From Norana najaformis (taxonomy: Eukaryota > Annelida > Clitellata > Crassiclitellata > Hormogastridae), in the NCBI GenBank assembly GCA_964023275.1, contig OZ029925.1:9417719-9481718 (forward strand): DNA of 64,000 nt. The letters are read 5' to 3'. Positions within the stretch are counted from its first letter, which is position 1, and every line of letters begins with the position of its first letter. Below the pieces are notes generated by a model. The model made no database searches and was not told the origin of the DNA. It saw only the letters and a program-made list of their open reading frames with translations. Positions 35,301 through 46,000 of the stretch are shown here, in pieces. The translations under genes were made by a program, and so were the position numbers.

Positions 35301-35993
35301 TCCATTCTATCCAGGTAACGTTTCATCTGATGTGTCCAATGTGGTCTTGTGTGGTTTCCAGGACGAGTTATAATGCCGTCTTTTCAAAACTGCAGCTGGG
35401 TTTTAATGTCACTTTATAATGTGAAATTTGTAAGAAGAGATTGCTTGAGTTAACTGTGTTGTGGAGTTTGAAATGTGATCAGTTTGTCACGAATTTATCC
35501 TGTTTGTCTAAAGTTGCATTTATCAAGTTTAAATTACAAGTAACAGCAATTTACACCAATTAATGAACGATGCAGTAAAATTTACAGTTAACTCACAAAA
35601 TCCTAGAGACATTGAAAATTGTAATGAATTCATTAAAATACTGAACAATTTAAAAAAGAACAAAGCAACTTTTTTAGAGACTAACGACATTATTTAGCAG
35701 ATGGTCTATGGTCGTTCAAATGTGGTGATACATCGGAGGGCATTTTCTCTGTGCATTTTTGACTACCGATCTATGCAACATGTTTTTACGGCTTCGTTTG
35801 GTATTTGTCTGTTTATTTGATTTTAGGCCCGAGACCACCGATTTGCATGGGAGGGCCAGTTATGTTTCCATTTCCCAATGGTTCATCCCTGGATTCAAGA
35901 TTCAGTGGACCTCTGCTTCCATCAGTTCATCCGGCCATCTGGCATGGTCATCCCGGTGGTGCGAGAGGCAACCCTTTCGGTTTCAGATTCTGA
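29331..35993 (+). CDS. FBXO7: F-box only protein 7-like ubiquitin ligase adaptor (complete, 10 exons)
   Basis: Substrate adaptor of SCF (SKP1-CUL1-F-box) ubiquitin ligases; FBXO7 is also linked to proteasome and mitophagy roles in vertebrates. Exons: 29331-29449, 30293-30821, 31603-31735, 32271-32354, 33393-33491, 33733-33785, 34298-34421, 34896-34939, 35188-35314 and 35827-35993 (TGA 35991-35993). Phases agree, giving 492 aa (human about 522). Domains in order: an N-terminal ubiquitin-like fold (about 1-80, with IRLSLNGYTPL and GDTIYVLLPPG); a Ser/Asp/Glu-rich linker; an FP dimerisation-type domain (about 190-325, with FKDTIAYPLLQ); an F-box (about 331-376, LALELQMEIMKFLDV through WRHLFIRDFG); and a proline-rich tail with GGEYDLNPFYPG, ending GNPFGFRF. 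The overall layout is diagnostic of FBXO7. Intron 7 uses a GC donor (GGAG|GCAAGT). Intron 3 starts in a 3x111-bp tandem repeat that includes its own donor. Confidence 0.94.
29715..29910 (+). mobile_element. SINE-A copy (FBXO7 intron 1)
   Basis: Shares with 55960-56175 the series CGAGATTTGTATCTCGGGTT, ACACGGGGACCTTAAATGG, ACCCATTCAAACGAGCAGCG, GGTGGTAAAGGATCTCATCC, AAATGAGCAAGGTCGAGTCG and the end GGTCGCTATAGAAAATCATG. Confidence 0.75.
31290..31500 (+). repeat. Dispersed repeat R1, copy 2 (FBXO7 intron 2)
   Basis: GTAATCTGACATTTATAAAG, GAATAGACTCATCAGAGGCG, CAGGTACCTGCGAAACTGAG and CTCTCGGGAAAGGCAATTCC parallel the copy at 19825-20040. Confidence 0.55.
31733..32078 (+). repeat. 3 x 111-bp tandem repeat that includes the FBXO7 exon-3 splice donor
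   Basis: Units begin ATGGTAAAATACTTA at 31733 and ATGGTAAATACTTA at 31844. The third begins ATGGTAAAATACTTA at 31955. The first ATG|GT is the real exon 3/intron 3 border (exon ends 31735). Each unit continues with AAAGCACAATG.ATTCTGAGA and TTCATAAATTAG and ends in a TTTAATAAAGTA-like motif. Confidence 0.9.
32707..32981. repeat. 275-bp fold-back element (FBXO7 intron 4)
   Basis: CTCCATGGAAGTGGCAATAA with following TGGTGTGATCTCCATGGTTTGG (32723-32764) is matched in reverse by CCAAACCATAGAGATTACAC and TTTTCGTCACTTCCATGGAG (32922-32963). The pairing extends outward about 17 bp with mismatches. Confidence 0.8.
33071..33233 (+). repeat. About 90-bp direct duplication (FBXO7 intron 4)
   Basis: TATCTGCTGCTGTGCCACCT ... 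CATCTGCCCACATGTTGAGG recurs as TATCTGCTGCCATGCCACCC ... CACGTGCCCGTATGTGTTGA. The open frames over it are by-products. Confidence 0.55.
33800..33960 (-). mobile_element. SINE-A copy, strongly diverged (FBXO7 intron 6)
   Basis: In reverse orientation it retains TTTTCCTATAGCAACCATGC, CCTTGACCCTGCTAATTTAA, TTACCACCACTGCCCAT and GAACTTGCACAAGATACAAATCTCTG-like blocks in SINE-A order. Confidence 0.45.
34505..34690 (-). mobile_element. SINE-B, tRNA-derived (FBXO7 intron 7)
   Basis: The reverse complement begins GCGCGCATGGTAGCCGACTG followed by GTTAGAGCACTCGGCTTGAA. It contains an A-box-like TAGCCGACTGG and a B-box-like GGCTCGAGCC. The body contains a GAGCAAGTCCTTCACTCACA block shared with the copies at 47400, 51685 and 26060. 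Confidence 0.75.
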
Positions 35994-36451
35994 ATTGAAC
36001 GTCTGCCAGAGATGACTGAAATAACAGTTTGTTTTGCCTAAGATGACGTTGTATTTCAATAGCTGGTAACCAGTGCATCTAAGAACATCACAAGCTGCAT
36101 GGTGGAGCTGTCATTGTTAACAGACATTTACCACATAGCTTAAAGAACGACCTATTTTGATCCCCTTATAAATCCACACCCTGCAGTTGATTTACTTTAA
36201 GTATGATGGGGTGATTATGTAGTGAGATCTCCGTCCTGTAAAAGTTTGGATGCAGTTGGGTTATCAGAAGCACCTCCAATGGCACCAATTACATGTACTT
36301 TTACAATTGTTATGTAAAACTGTGTACATTTATATTGTTCAATTTTTGTTTGTTCTCCAGTTGGGCTACAGGTCACACCTGTGGACTAATTTTTGTGCAT
36401 GTTAGCTCATTTTATTTTATTCTGTTTTTGTTTGATGCTAGTTCGTGTATA

Positions 36452-36457
36452 AATAAA
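36452..36457 (+). terminator. FBXO7 polyadenylation signal
   Basis: AATAAA about 460 bp after the FBXO7 stop codon in an AT-rich context; no earlier match was seen. Confidence 0.65.
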
Positions 36458-37119
36458 AATGAGTAGTGCTTCTATCCAAAATTATTTACTTATTTTTAAA
36501 ATTTATGCATTAAGCAAACCAAAAAAGTGCGTTCCGCCAGAAAGCATTGAACAAAACTTAAATTTAGTGCACAAAAGTGCATTGCCATGGCGGTTGATGA
36601 CAAATTCCCTGGCCATATTACAACGGAAAAAGTGACTCATAATATAGGTGGCACCTGAGGTCAACGGTCAGTTGATTGGCACGGCCTTTGGCCTCCCCTG
36701 TAGAGCTGCCACTGTGAAGTAACTTGATCTCTTAATTACATGGTAGATGACTAGTCCACATTCGACTGACTGCTTCCTTCGACTTCTATGCGGTCTCTTC
36801 GAAAGTTCAAACATCTGTGACAGAGCTCTGCAATATAACGCAGGATGACTCGTCAAGGTGAAAGTTTATTGATGACATGAAGCCATAGGTTACAATTAAT
36901 TTATACGTAGGGAAATACACATAAGATGATAAGAAGAACCTAAACAAACTTGCCTACACACCTTCCTTACGGACTTTTCCAAGGATGTCGGCACGGTTTT
37001 GAAAGTGAGGAGGGTCCTTGAGAAACGAATTTAGAAGGGGTGGCGAAAATAAAAAGATAGGTCATGAATCGCTAAATTTTGACAGCCTTGCTCCTCGCAC
37101 GTTTTTGTGTTTTTTAGCC

Positions 37120-37420
37120 ATCGCTCCCACACCCTAAAACAAAAAATAGAAAGACGAATAATGTTCAAGACTGGGCTAATAGCATTCACAACTTTACTTC
37201 TCAGTCACTCGGTGTCTTCAATCTGTACTGACTCCCAAGACTTGTCTCTACTCGACCAGGTCTTCTGGCTGTCTAAATCTGACTATTCTATATTCTATGG
37301 ACAAGTCTTCTTTCTGGAACTCTCTTCCGGCAGATGTTCGCAGTGCAAAGTCTTTTTGACCTTCAGATATGGACTAAAAACTCGTCTCTTCCTGGACTTA
37401 TTTCCTCGGTAGACTGTCTC
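37120..37420 (+). mobile_element. LINE 3'-end fragment, decayed
   Basis: With frameshifts the sequence reads SFWNSLPADVRSAKSF followed by LKTRLFLDLFPR. This is the typical C-terminal WNSLP...LKT.LF segment of CR1/L2-like LINE proteins. The upstream reverse transcriptase is missing. Confidence 0.6.
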
Positions 37421-37928
37421 TGTGACTTCTGGGATTCCCTTCTTGGCTTTACGATCAGACTCGCCAGAGAATTTGACTTGCATAACGATTTTGCTTAGCA
37501 GCAAACACCGACTTATTCCTTCAGCATTATTACAGAAGCGTTATAGAAGTTCTTCGATTATTATTATCAGATTATCTGTGCCGACGCCCTTGCTGAAAAC
37601 AAACCCAGCCTGTAATAATAATTAGGGCCTATTCTGCGGTCCGTAATATATTTATACACTATTTTAATGGGCAAAATCATCAACTTTGGTGGTCGTGTAA
37701 CTCACCTAGCATTTATTATTGTTTCATGCCCGCGGCTTTTACCGAATTCTCCTCTTGCCAGACTGCCAGGCACCATCTCAATTTGAGATTATAAACCTGA
37801 CTACTACAAGAATCGTAAACTCGAAAATTTTGAAAAGCACTTCTTAAAAGCCTATTGCTCGGTCGCCCACTCGTCTGAATATGTATTTCGTAACTTGCCT
37901 CAAGTACGGGCTTTGACTTTAATGCGCA

Positions 37929-38462
37929 ATGTCACTCGGCACCCGAGTGTACTGTACATTCTGTACATTACATACTGTACATTACTACTGTAATTCGGTT
38001 CTATATGGCCTCCCTGCCTCCACTCTCCATCTACTTCCATTCTTCATTCTGCTGCAAAGCTTATCAAGAATCTCTCCCCACGTGATCACATTACCCCGAC
38101 TCAAGATCTGTCTTTTAATGTATCGCATATCTACCCACTCCTCCCCATCCTACCTGACATCTCTCGTCACCCCGTGCTCCTCCCTCCAGTCAAGACGAGG
38201 ACTGCGTTCATCTACGTCCGGCTCTTTTGCTACCACCCGTTCTACCAGGAAGCTTGGAAACCGTGCATTCGCTCTCGCCGGACCAACAGAATGGAATAAG
38301 CTACCTATCGCCATCCGAACCTCACCTACGATAACTGCATTCAAAGTTGCACTTAAAACTCATCTATCTAGACTGTACTATGATTAACTTAGTTCATGTT
38401 ACGCGCTTTCGTGCAAGACTAGTTTTGTTTAAGCGCGCTATAAATGCTAGCTTACTTACTTA
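37929..38462 (+). mobile_element. Second LINE family, C-terminal fragment plus 3' tail
   Basis: The open frame 37929-38387 contains HVITLPRLKICLLMYRIST, PSYLTSLVTPCSS, LGNRAFALAGPTEWNKLP and FKVALKTHLSRLYYD. This is the region after the reverse transcriptase palm in CR1/L2-like elements. It is followed by AAGCGCGCTATAAATGCTAG and a CTTA repeat end. The catalytic part is missing, so the copy is dead. The tail differs from LINE-A. Confidence 0.8.
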
Positions 38463-38690
38463 CTAATTCTGTCGCCACATGCATCGTTTTGTAATAGGCA
38501 GCCCTAATTTAGCGGGACTTAGGCACAGCCTTCTAAATAGCTCCTATCTAGATGGCCGTGACTTAGGTCCCTTTCGGATCTACCATTTGTATCACAACAA
38601 TTTATGCAATGGTCATTGTATTTGTTCTTTTGGAATCAATAAAGTTTTAATTAATTAATTCATTCATTCATTCAAGCCTCGTGCACTTGG
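38463..38690 (+). repeat. Probable LINE 3' UTR ending in TTAA/TTCA repeats
   Basis: GGAATCAATAAAGTTTTAAT runs into AATTAATTAATTCATTCATT. A poly-A-like signal followed by a tetranucleotide tail fits a retroposon end; the family is not identified. Confidence 0.4.
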
Positions 38691-39119
38691 ATACAATTCG
38701 ACGAAAAACTATAGCATGCCAGATGAATCAGTGTTAAACCAACAAAACGGCGCACGTTGAGGCCTTGTTTAGCTAAAGGTTCGAAGCAGTAGTTCCTGTT
38801 AACAGCTATTAAACAGATCACTGTTAGTCATAAAACCGCGGGCATTTTATGAGGGGTTTCCCCGCAATAACCTAAACGTACCAAAACCTATCAATGGGTA
38901 CAAATACATTTCAGTTCCGGATTCCGGGTTTCTGTGCTGCCGTCTGGCGAAATCGCAATGAAATATTCAGCAACTCAAATTTCGAAGACACTTAAACGAT
39001 AAAACTGTTCATGAATCAATAGGAACTGGACAATTCGCTAAGGCAACGCGAATATTAAAAATTCGGCCAAAAAATGTTATATTTGACAGAATTGTGTGAT
39101 ACAGTTACAAACCCATAAA

Positions 39120-40105
39120 CTGCATTTATCGCATTCAAATACAGATTCGTTTATGTAAACAAAAAACAACATAGCTTAGCATGGCTACAAGAGTCCACAA
39201 GGAACCCACACATGGGCCACATTCGTCGCATACATATTCGCGAAATTCCGGAAATTCAGCATATACAAATACAGATTCGCCTATATAAGCAGAATACACA
39301 ACTCAGGCCAGGATAGTCATAAGGATCCATAAGGAAACTATACTTGGTCCATATGGGTCTCATAAAATGAATCTACTTGCACTCTGGCAGTCACACTTCT
39401 TGAATACAGATTCAAATACAGATTCGCCAAAATCCGGAAATTCAGCATATACAAATACAGATTCGCGGAATTTCGGAAAAATGCTCTGATCATTCTTTCT
39501 GCACTTGTGGTCTCCACAAGTATCTGTCCTTAGACCTTTATTATTTACAATCCACTGCACCAGGCACCCGCATAGCCAACCACTTTGGAGCGAAGGTACA
39601 GCAGTGCGCTGATGACATTGCTCTTTCACCCACTGATCAGTCAGTCAAGGTGAAACTTGGTGAGCTTCTCTATTCTGTTCATGAATGGTTTTGTTTCAAT
39701 GGTTTGGCCAGAAAACCAGATAAGTATAGTTCCCGTATGGATCCTTATGACTATCCTGGCCTGCGTTGTGCATTCTGCTTATATAGGCGAATCTGTATTT
39801 GTTTATGCTGAATTTCCGGAATTTCGCGAATCTGTATTTGAATCTATATGCAACGAGTGTCACTCCCATAGTGCAACTAGATTCATTTGATGACACCTAT
39901 ATGGACCACGTATGGGTTCCATATGGACCCTTATGACCATCCTGGCCTGGGTGGTGCATTTTGCTTATGTAGGCGAATCTGTAATTGAATCTGCTGCATT
40001 TCCGAATTTTGGCGAATCTGTATTCAAGGACTGTGACTGCCAGAGTGCAAATAGATTCATTGATGACACCCATATGGACGGTGTATGGGTTCGATATACA
40101 TTTGG
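39120..40105. repeat. Inverted array of about 190-bp repeats around a reverse transcriptase fragment
   Basis: Left arm 39120-39480 and right arm 39725-40105 carry the same repeat in opposite orientation. Shared blocks on the right are ATGGATCCTTATGACTATCC, GCTTATATAGGCGAATCTGT, TGCTGAATTTCCGGAATTTC and GACTGCCAGAGTGCAA. They are found reverse-complemented on the left. Each arm has about two units. The 39485-39724 core is LINE coding sequence. Confidence 0.8.
39485..39724 (+). pseudogene. LINE reverse transcriptase palm fragment inside the inverted array
   Basis: One frame reads GTRIANHFGAKVQQCADDIA followed by LSPTDQSVKVKLGELLYSVHEWF and FNGLARKPDK. CADD stands where YADD, the metal-binding catalytic motif, is expected. 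The sequence differs from the LINE at 40166, so this is another family. Both ends are cut by the repeat arms. Confidence 0.65.
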
Positions 40106-40149
40106 CGAACAATCCAATTCCAATTAGTTCGTGAACTTTTCAATTAATG

Positions 40150-41665
40150 ACGCGCGCTACGCATTTTGTCTGGTTTTACTAAACGCCACTCAACCGAAAC
40201 TCTGCTGACATCTCTCTACAACAAGCTTGTTTCTGCCATTTCTCATCAACAGGTTTCTTGCCTCTGTCTCCTCGATATCTCTGCAGCGTTCGACACCATA
40301 GATCACAATATCTTACTCCACCGACTTTCAACCTGGTTTGGTTTTGCTGACACTGCTCTCCTATGGATACAGTCTTATCTCTCCTCCCGCTCTTTCTCTG
40401 TTAAAACTTCGGAAGCCTCTTCTAAGTCATGCCCTCTCACTTGCGGAGTTCCACAAGGCTCCGTTCTTGGACCTCTTCTGTTTATCCTCTACACTACCCC
40501 ACTCAGTTCACTCATTAAAGCATCCTCCGTTGACCATCACCTCTATGCTGATGACACCCAACTATTCATCTCTTTCTCTCCAAATTGTTTCAATGAATCT
40601 ACAGATCATCTTCTTTGTGTGGTTAAACAAATCTCCTCTTGGATGACATCTAATCTCTTATGCCTGAACCCATCTAAAACTGAATTCATACTTTTCGGCC
40701 TACGTGACCAGCTCAAGAAAATTCCTGACCCCTCTATCTCCCTCAGCCTGGACTCTGCCTCCACCCACACCTTTAATACTAACTCTTCTGTCCGTAATTT
40801 AGGTGTTATTTTCGACCAGAACCTTACTTTTTCTGATCATATCACCCATCTTTCCCGCTCTTGCTTTATGCATATCCGCGACCTTCGCAGAATCCGTCCT
40901 ATGCTTGACTTCAAAACCGCATCTATCATTGCCACATCCATAGTCCATGCAAAACTTGACTACTGCAATTCACTTTTCCTCAATATTGACACAACCCAGA
41001 TAAATCGCCTACAAGCTATCCAGAATGCTCTCGCACGTGCTGTCACCAAAACCCCCAAACACCATCACATCACCCCTGTTCTCAAATCACTGCACTGGCT
41101 TAAAATACCAGAACGAATAGAGTACAAAGTCTTATCCCTCACCTACAACACACTTCAATCCTCCCAACCCTCCTGTCTTCGTCAATTATTTACTATCCAA
41201 CCACTCCGTTCAACCCGCTCCTCATCTGTCCTAACACTTCTTCGCCCTCCCGTCACCTCATCCTTAAAATTTGGAAATCGCTCGATAGCCATAGCTGCCC
41301 CACCCCTTTGGAATAAACTCCCCCCAGAATTGCGACAGTTGTCTGGTCAATCATACGAACTCACCAACATTTCACCTCTTTCAGTTTCTGCGCAGGTCTT
41401 TCACTCAAGACTGAAAACACTTCTTTTCCAGAAATCTTATCCTGATTCTTCCTCTTCCTCTTATCTCTCTTCTCGCTTCAATTTCAAACATCATCCACCG
41501 TAGCCGTCCGACTGTCTGAGTGCCTGACTCCTGGATCTTGACCCTTTTGCCTATCGATTTTGTTTTGACTGAGCGCCTGTGAATAAGCTGGTTCCCGCAA
41601 CTTAGCTTTCGTTGAGCGCTGTAGAAATCTCGAGATTACGATTACGATTACGATTACGATTTTTG
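40150..41665 (+). mobile_element. LINE-A: 5'-truncated non-LTR retrotransposon (CR1/L2-like) with GATTAC tail
   Basis: Holds the reverse transcriptase ORF 40166-41503 (separate entry). After the stop come CCGTCCGACTGTCTGAGTGC, TTGCCTATCGATTTTGTTTT, GCGCCTGTGAATAAGCTGGT and GCGCTGTAGAAATCTCGAG, then four GATTAC units at about 41635-41660. No endonuclease domain is present, and it starts abruptly beside the inverted array. At least seven further 3' ends of this family lie in the window. Confidence 0.85.
40166..41503 (+). CDS. Reverse transcriptase of LINE-A (5'-truncated ORF, open to its stop)
   Basis: RNA-directed DNA polymerase used for target-primed reverse transcription. Without the 5' part it begins in SGFTKRHSTETLL, so the true start is lost; no ATG begins the frame and a stop lies at 40148-40150. 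Fingers/palm motifs in order: LCLLDISAAFDTIDH (motif A with catalytic Asp), GVPQGSVLGPLLFILY, and YADDTQLF (catalytic YADD). NLGVIFDQNLTFSDHI follows, then LDYCNSLF, LHWLKIPERIEYKVL and WNKLPPELRQ at the C terminus, ending at TAG 41501-41503. The order and wording fit the CR1/L2/Rex group. All 445 codons are free of stops, unlike the other copies here, so insertion is fairly recent. It cannot retrotranspose itself because the endonuclease is missing. Confidence 0.9.
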   Translation: MSGFTKRHSTETLLTSLYNKLVSAISHQQVSCLCLLDISAAFDTIDHNILLHRLSTWFGFADTALLWIQSYLSSRSFSVKTSEASSKSCPLTCGVPQGSVLGPLLFILYTTPLSSLIKASSVDHHLYADDTQLFISFSPNCFNESTDHLLCVVKQISSWMTSNLLCLNPSKTEFILFGLRDQLKKIPDPSISLSLDSASTHTFNTNSSVRNLGVIFDQNLTFSDHITHLSRSCFMHIRDLRRIRPMLDFKTASIIATSIVHAKLDYCNSLFLNIDTTQINRLQAIQNALARAVTKTPKHHHITPVLKSLHWLKIPERIEYKVLSLTYNTLQSSQPSCLRQLFTIQPLRSTRSSSVLTLLRPPVTSSLKFGNRSIAIAAPPLWNKLPPELRQLSGQSYELTNISPLSVSAQVFHSRLKTLLFQKSYPDSSSSSYLSSRFNFKHHPP

Positions 41666-41889
41666 TTGAAACATTACATTTCCCTAGGTGACGCTCTAGT
41701 AACCCGGAATCCGGATATGTATTTTATTTGTATTTGTATTTGCTGATAGGTTTCGCCGCGTATAACACAACCAGTGTGTTGGATGTCGGAAATGTGGGTA
41801 AATTACGGCATTTAATTATGAAGGAATTCGTATTAAACTGCTAATAAGTAATATTATGATTAAATATTGATTCGTCACACGGTTTGTGT

Positions 41890-42165
41890 AGCGCGTGACG
41901 GTGGTATCTTGTGTGGCCATGAGAGTTGAATCCCATATTTTATAGACCGCTAGTGGTTAGCGGGACTGTTGACCTAGAAGTCGGGATTTCAAATCCCCGC
42001 CACGTCAGAAAATTCACCCCTAGCGAACTCCGATATAAAAATGGGTACCCTGATCGTACCGTGGGAGGAGCAGGGAGCGAGGAAGAAGACTGGCGGTCCG
42101 CCATGATATGCCGAAGCTGAGAAAATGCTATTTCATATAGCAAAACGTGTATATTTATATTTAGC
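41890..42165 (+). mobile_element. tRNA-like SINE (SINE-C)
   Basis: GACCGCTAGTGGTTAGCGGG resembles a D-arm with A box. GTCGGGATTTCAAATCCCCG resembles a T-arm with B box. They are about 35 bp apart, as in tRNA genes. The body continues to GCTATTTCATATAGCAAAAC. The acceptor stem does not close, so a functional tRNA is unlikely. Confidence 0.55.
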
Positions 42166-43023
42166 ATTTAGAAATCTCGAGTTTACAATTACGAGTCACT
42201 CGAGGTCAGCTTAAGAGACTGCTTAAAAGGCAGTGGCATAGTGCAAAGGGATTGTGATCCCAGACAGAGGTGAAAGGCTGAGGCCATTGCATGCAACCAC
42301 TTGAAAATGGGTATCAAAACCTATTCATAAAGAGTAAGGCCCAGTACTGCCCCTCTAAAATTGAAAGTTTACATGACAATTCAGGCCTAACAGATAACTA
42401 TCCGCTGCTTGTACAAGCGTTACAAGTTACATGTATTTGTTGTTGCAAATAAATTGCGGTGACTTTCCACTGCAAAACTTGAATTTGTAGCCTACTGCCT
42501 AGGATTCGTATTTATTTGAAATGGTCATCCTATTTTACTTGCTTGCTAAGTGGGCCTGTTCATTTCCTAAAACTTCATAGCTTCTGGAGCTTGCTTAGCT
42601 ATGAAGCAACAGGATGCTATTAGTGGACACTATGATCGTAGTAGTAGGTGGCGCCACGTGCCTGTTGCCTGTTTGCATCACCATGGCTGTCTCTGTCATG
42701 GAATTTTAAAATACTCTAGTTTAAATCAGTTAAATAGGCATGTTTGCAGCATTTTGAAGGGTGCTTAAAAGGTGCTACATGCATGGATACGTACATACTA
42801 CATGCATGCATATGTGCATGTACATATGTGCATACAGCTCATTCTACAGCTGTGCTGAGAAGTTCCTAGAAGGGCAATGTAAATGTCTAGATATATTTTT
42901 GCATACCTACTTGATCACCAGTTTGCTTGCTTAGGATTCTGAAAAACAGTTCGCCGTACTGTTTTATTGTACAGCAACATAACATAATATCTGGTTTCTG
43001 TTTGTAGGTGATAGCCATGCACT

Positions 43024-46000
43024 ATGAATTCCTGCAGTCTTGTCCTGTTGGTTAGTCTGGGCATTGTTGGCCAATCAAAATCCGAAGAATTGAAGTGTGG
43101 GCCTGGTCAGTTTTTAGACCTAGAACTGAAGGAGTGCCAGAAATGTCCACAAGGAACATTCTCATCAATGACAGATCAAGCAGTGTTCTGTGCCAAATGT
43201 AGTAAGGTGAAAAATTCAAAATTTGCGTTTTATTGAATAACTTGTGTGAAATGACTTTTGAGTTGGTGTTTGTTTGTGCATGATTTCTCTGACACTTTAG
43301 TTTACTTTGGTACTATGGTGCTTTGTGAGCTGGAAATTTGTGGTATACCAGACCCTTAGAACTTATAACATGTATGCACCATTGAAATGCGAATTCTGGT
43401 ATTAAATTTATGTTCTTCTTTGTTTCCAGTATTGAGAGACAACATACTGACTGATTAATTTCTGGATATCCAAAATATGCCAAATTATAGTAAATGAAAT
43501 CTGGGAACAAGATAACCAACTGGTCAACACATGCTGGTGGTTCACCAACAGCAATTTTGTTTAGAGCACATGAAGGCTATATGACAATATTTCCATATGG
43601 GCTTCATATGTCCTATGTATGACCTCGTATGGACTTGTGAAGCCCATATGGGCATATTGCATATGAGCTTCATATGAAGCTGCCGTTGGGGGACTTGTAG
43701 CTGACAGTTTGATGCACACACGGATGGAACCTGTGTAAACAACAGCCTTGCATACTAATATTATAAACTGCTCTACCAGATGTGGCATTATACTGAATTG
43801 CTAAAGTTACCCCTATTTTTAAATATGGGAAGAAAAAGATGATAAACAATGAGAGACGAATATCGGTCTTATCTACTTTTCCAAATACTTTGAAAATATT
43901 TGGAAAAATTATGCATAAAAGATTAGCCATGTTTCAGTACCTTTGAGTAGTTCTAAAAATGTGCTACATAAATATTCAGATGTGTCCAGTGTGTATGGCA
44001 AAAACTGGAGTTTGCTGGACCAGAGATCAGACTTTCGAAGTTTATGCTTACGGGCTCTCAATCTGTAAAAAGCATGTAAGGAACTTCCTGCAATCTGCTA
44101 TGGAATGAGTCAGGCATGATTTAAAAAACAGTTGAGTGAAACCACGAAATGTATAAGCCCGAAATGTATAGGTCACAGTTGATTAGCTAATTGAAAAATT
44201 ACTACTGTTATTGCTGATTGTTTTTCTAGAGTTGTTTTGACAACAGAAATGCGTTTATGCTGGAAAACTGCAGTTCTACCCGTGACATGATCTGTCAATG
44301 TAAAGATGGGTATTATGCACTGTCCACCCGGTCTCTATGCAAAAAACATACCAGATGTGATGAGAACTGCTTGAAATCTCCAGGTATACACCATTCTCCT
44401 TCTCTAGGCGAAGTCATCTGCTCTAAGCTGATCAGGTAAACTGCATTACACCTGGTACACTAGAATCTATGGCAAAGAACTTTGTAGAATCATGTTAGAA
44501 AAGTTTATCCTGTGTTTGGATTGCTGTGTTTGTCTTTCGTTTGTGTGATTCATGGGTAATGTTTAGCACCATAGGTTTGTACATGGTTCTTTGATTATTG
44601 GTTTGCTTTGCTTTACAATAAATTGTATCTTGTGCTTGTTAGTGTGTTTAGAACCCAGAACATGTTATCTTTATTTGGCCTACTTTTGTGACACTTTCAA
44701 TCAATCAATCACTTATTTTTTATTGCCACCAATAATAACAATCAAACTTAGTGATAAGAGTACATACATTCGCATTCCCGCTAAATGAAGACACCTATGT
44801 TATGATACAAGATACAAGATGAGAAATACCAGTTACAAGAATTGAAACAATAGAACTAAAAAGATGATGGCAAACAGATTAATTAACTTTAATTAGTAGA
44901 TATTGTGTTCACGAAAACCCGCATGTGCTTCTTAAATATCCAGAAATTGACTAAATATGAAGTTTGTGGAGCACAAAACTTTACTTTGAACACCAATAAT
45001 ATTATCAGTGATTTTGTGAGGTACTTGAAAGGCACTATAGTAAGTGTTTACGTACATGCATACATCATTGTGACTAGGGGTAGTTGAATTGGCATTCGTC
45101 AGTGCATTTGGATTTCAAAGCCCAGTTATCTTAATTAAATGGCAAGCTATAGAACAATGCAGCTAGTAAGGAAAGATTGTCAATATTTAGATTGTTGTGA
45201 TATTGGCACTTAAGCCAAAAGGTCTGTTCATGTCTCTGATCATGTATGATAAATGTCTGATTGTGTTTTGCTATTTTACGTTACCTCTGAGTTGGTGAAC
45301 TGCTTGATTTTAAGGTTCTGCCACAAGTAACACCGAATGTTATAAGCCTTGTCCAACAGCTATCCCAGTAACCAATCTGTCAGTGGAAAGTTCAGCCGCT
45401 TCAACCGTGAATTTCTCATTGACTGGTTCAGCGGTAGACACTGTATCTTATCCACTGGGCATGCCAACTTCTAGCTCAAATCAAACTGCTTTAAGTAAGT
45501 ATGAAATAAGGTTTATTATGCTTTTTCTCTTATTGCTAAGAATTTGCATAGTGCAGACACTGAACATTGTTTCTTCAACTTGGACATTTTGAAATTTGTA
45601 TTTATTTCCATATTTATGTTTCACCTTAAGAATGAATTGTTACCTGCAGTCTTTGATAATTATTTCCTGAATTGTCTGGCTGCCACTCCCATATCAGTCA
45701 GGTTCAAGGAAATTACTATAGCACCTTCACTTGCCGAAGCACACGGCTATTTACAGTTTAGCAGGCTGGTCCATCAATGTGGAACTGACTGAATGGATGT
45801 TCAATGGCTTGCCTATTTTTAAGATGCATCATTCTGACTTGGAATCAATTAAAGAGATGTTTACTGAATGAACAGTGCTGTATAAGTTTGTAGAAGTTTC
45901 CAGATTAGATAAATAATACTGCTACTCCTACTCCTACCCCTACTAATACTACTAATAATAATAAAGTACAGATTTATGTTTGCTTTGCTTTGTTGTTAAG

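Larger units (their letters stand above)
35994..43007. other. 7-kb transposon cluster between FBXO7 and the TNFR-like gene
   Basis: Contains the FBXO7 3' UTR, LINE fragments (37120, 37929, 38463), the inverted array (39120-40105), LINE-A (40150-41665) and SINE-C (41890). A second tRNA-SINE-like stretch lies at about 42200-42400. 36540-37100 and 38700-39100 show no recognisable feature. No host gene is seen. Confidence 0.65.

Noticed and set aside
41940-42010. Functional tRNA gene
   Set aside because: A and B box-like blocks exist, but acceptor and anticodon stems do not close and the sequence continues into a SINE body.
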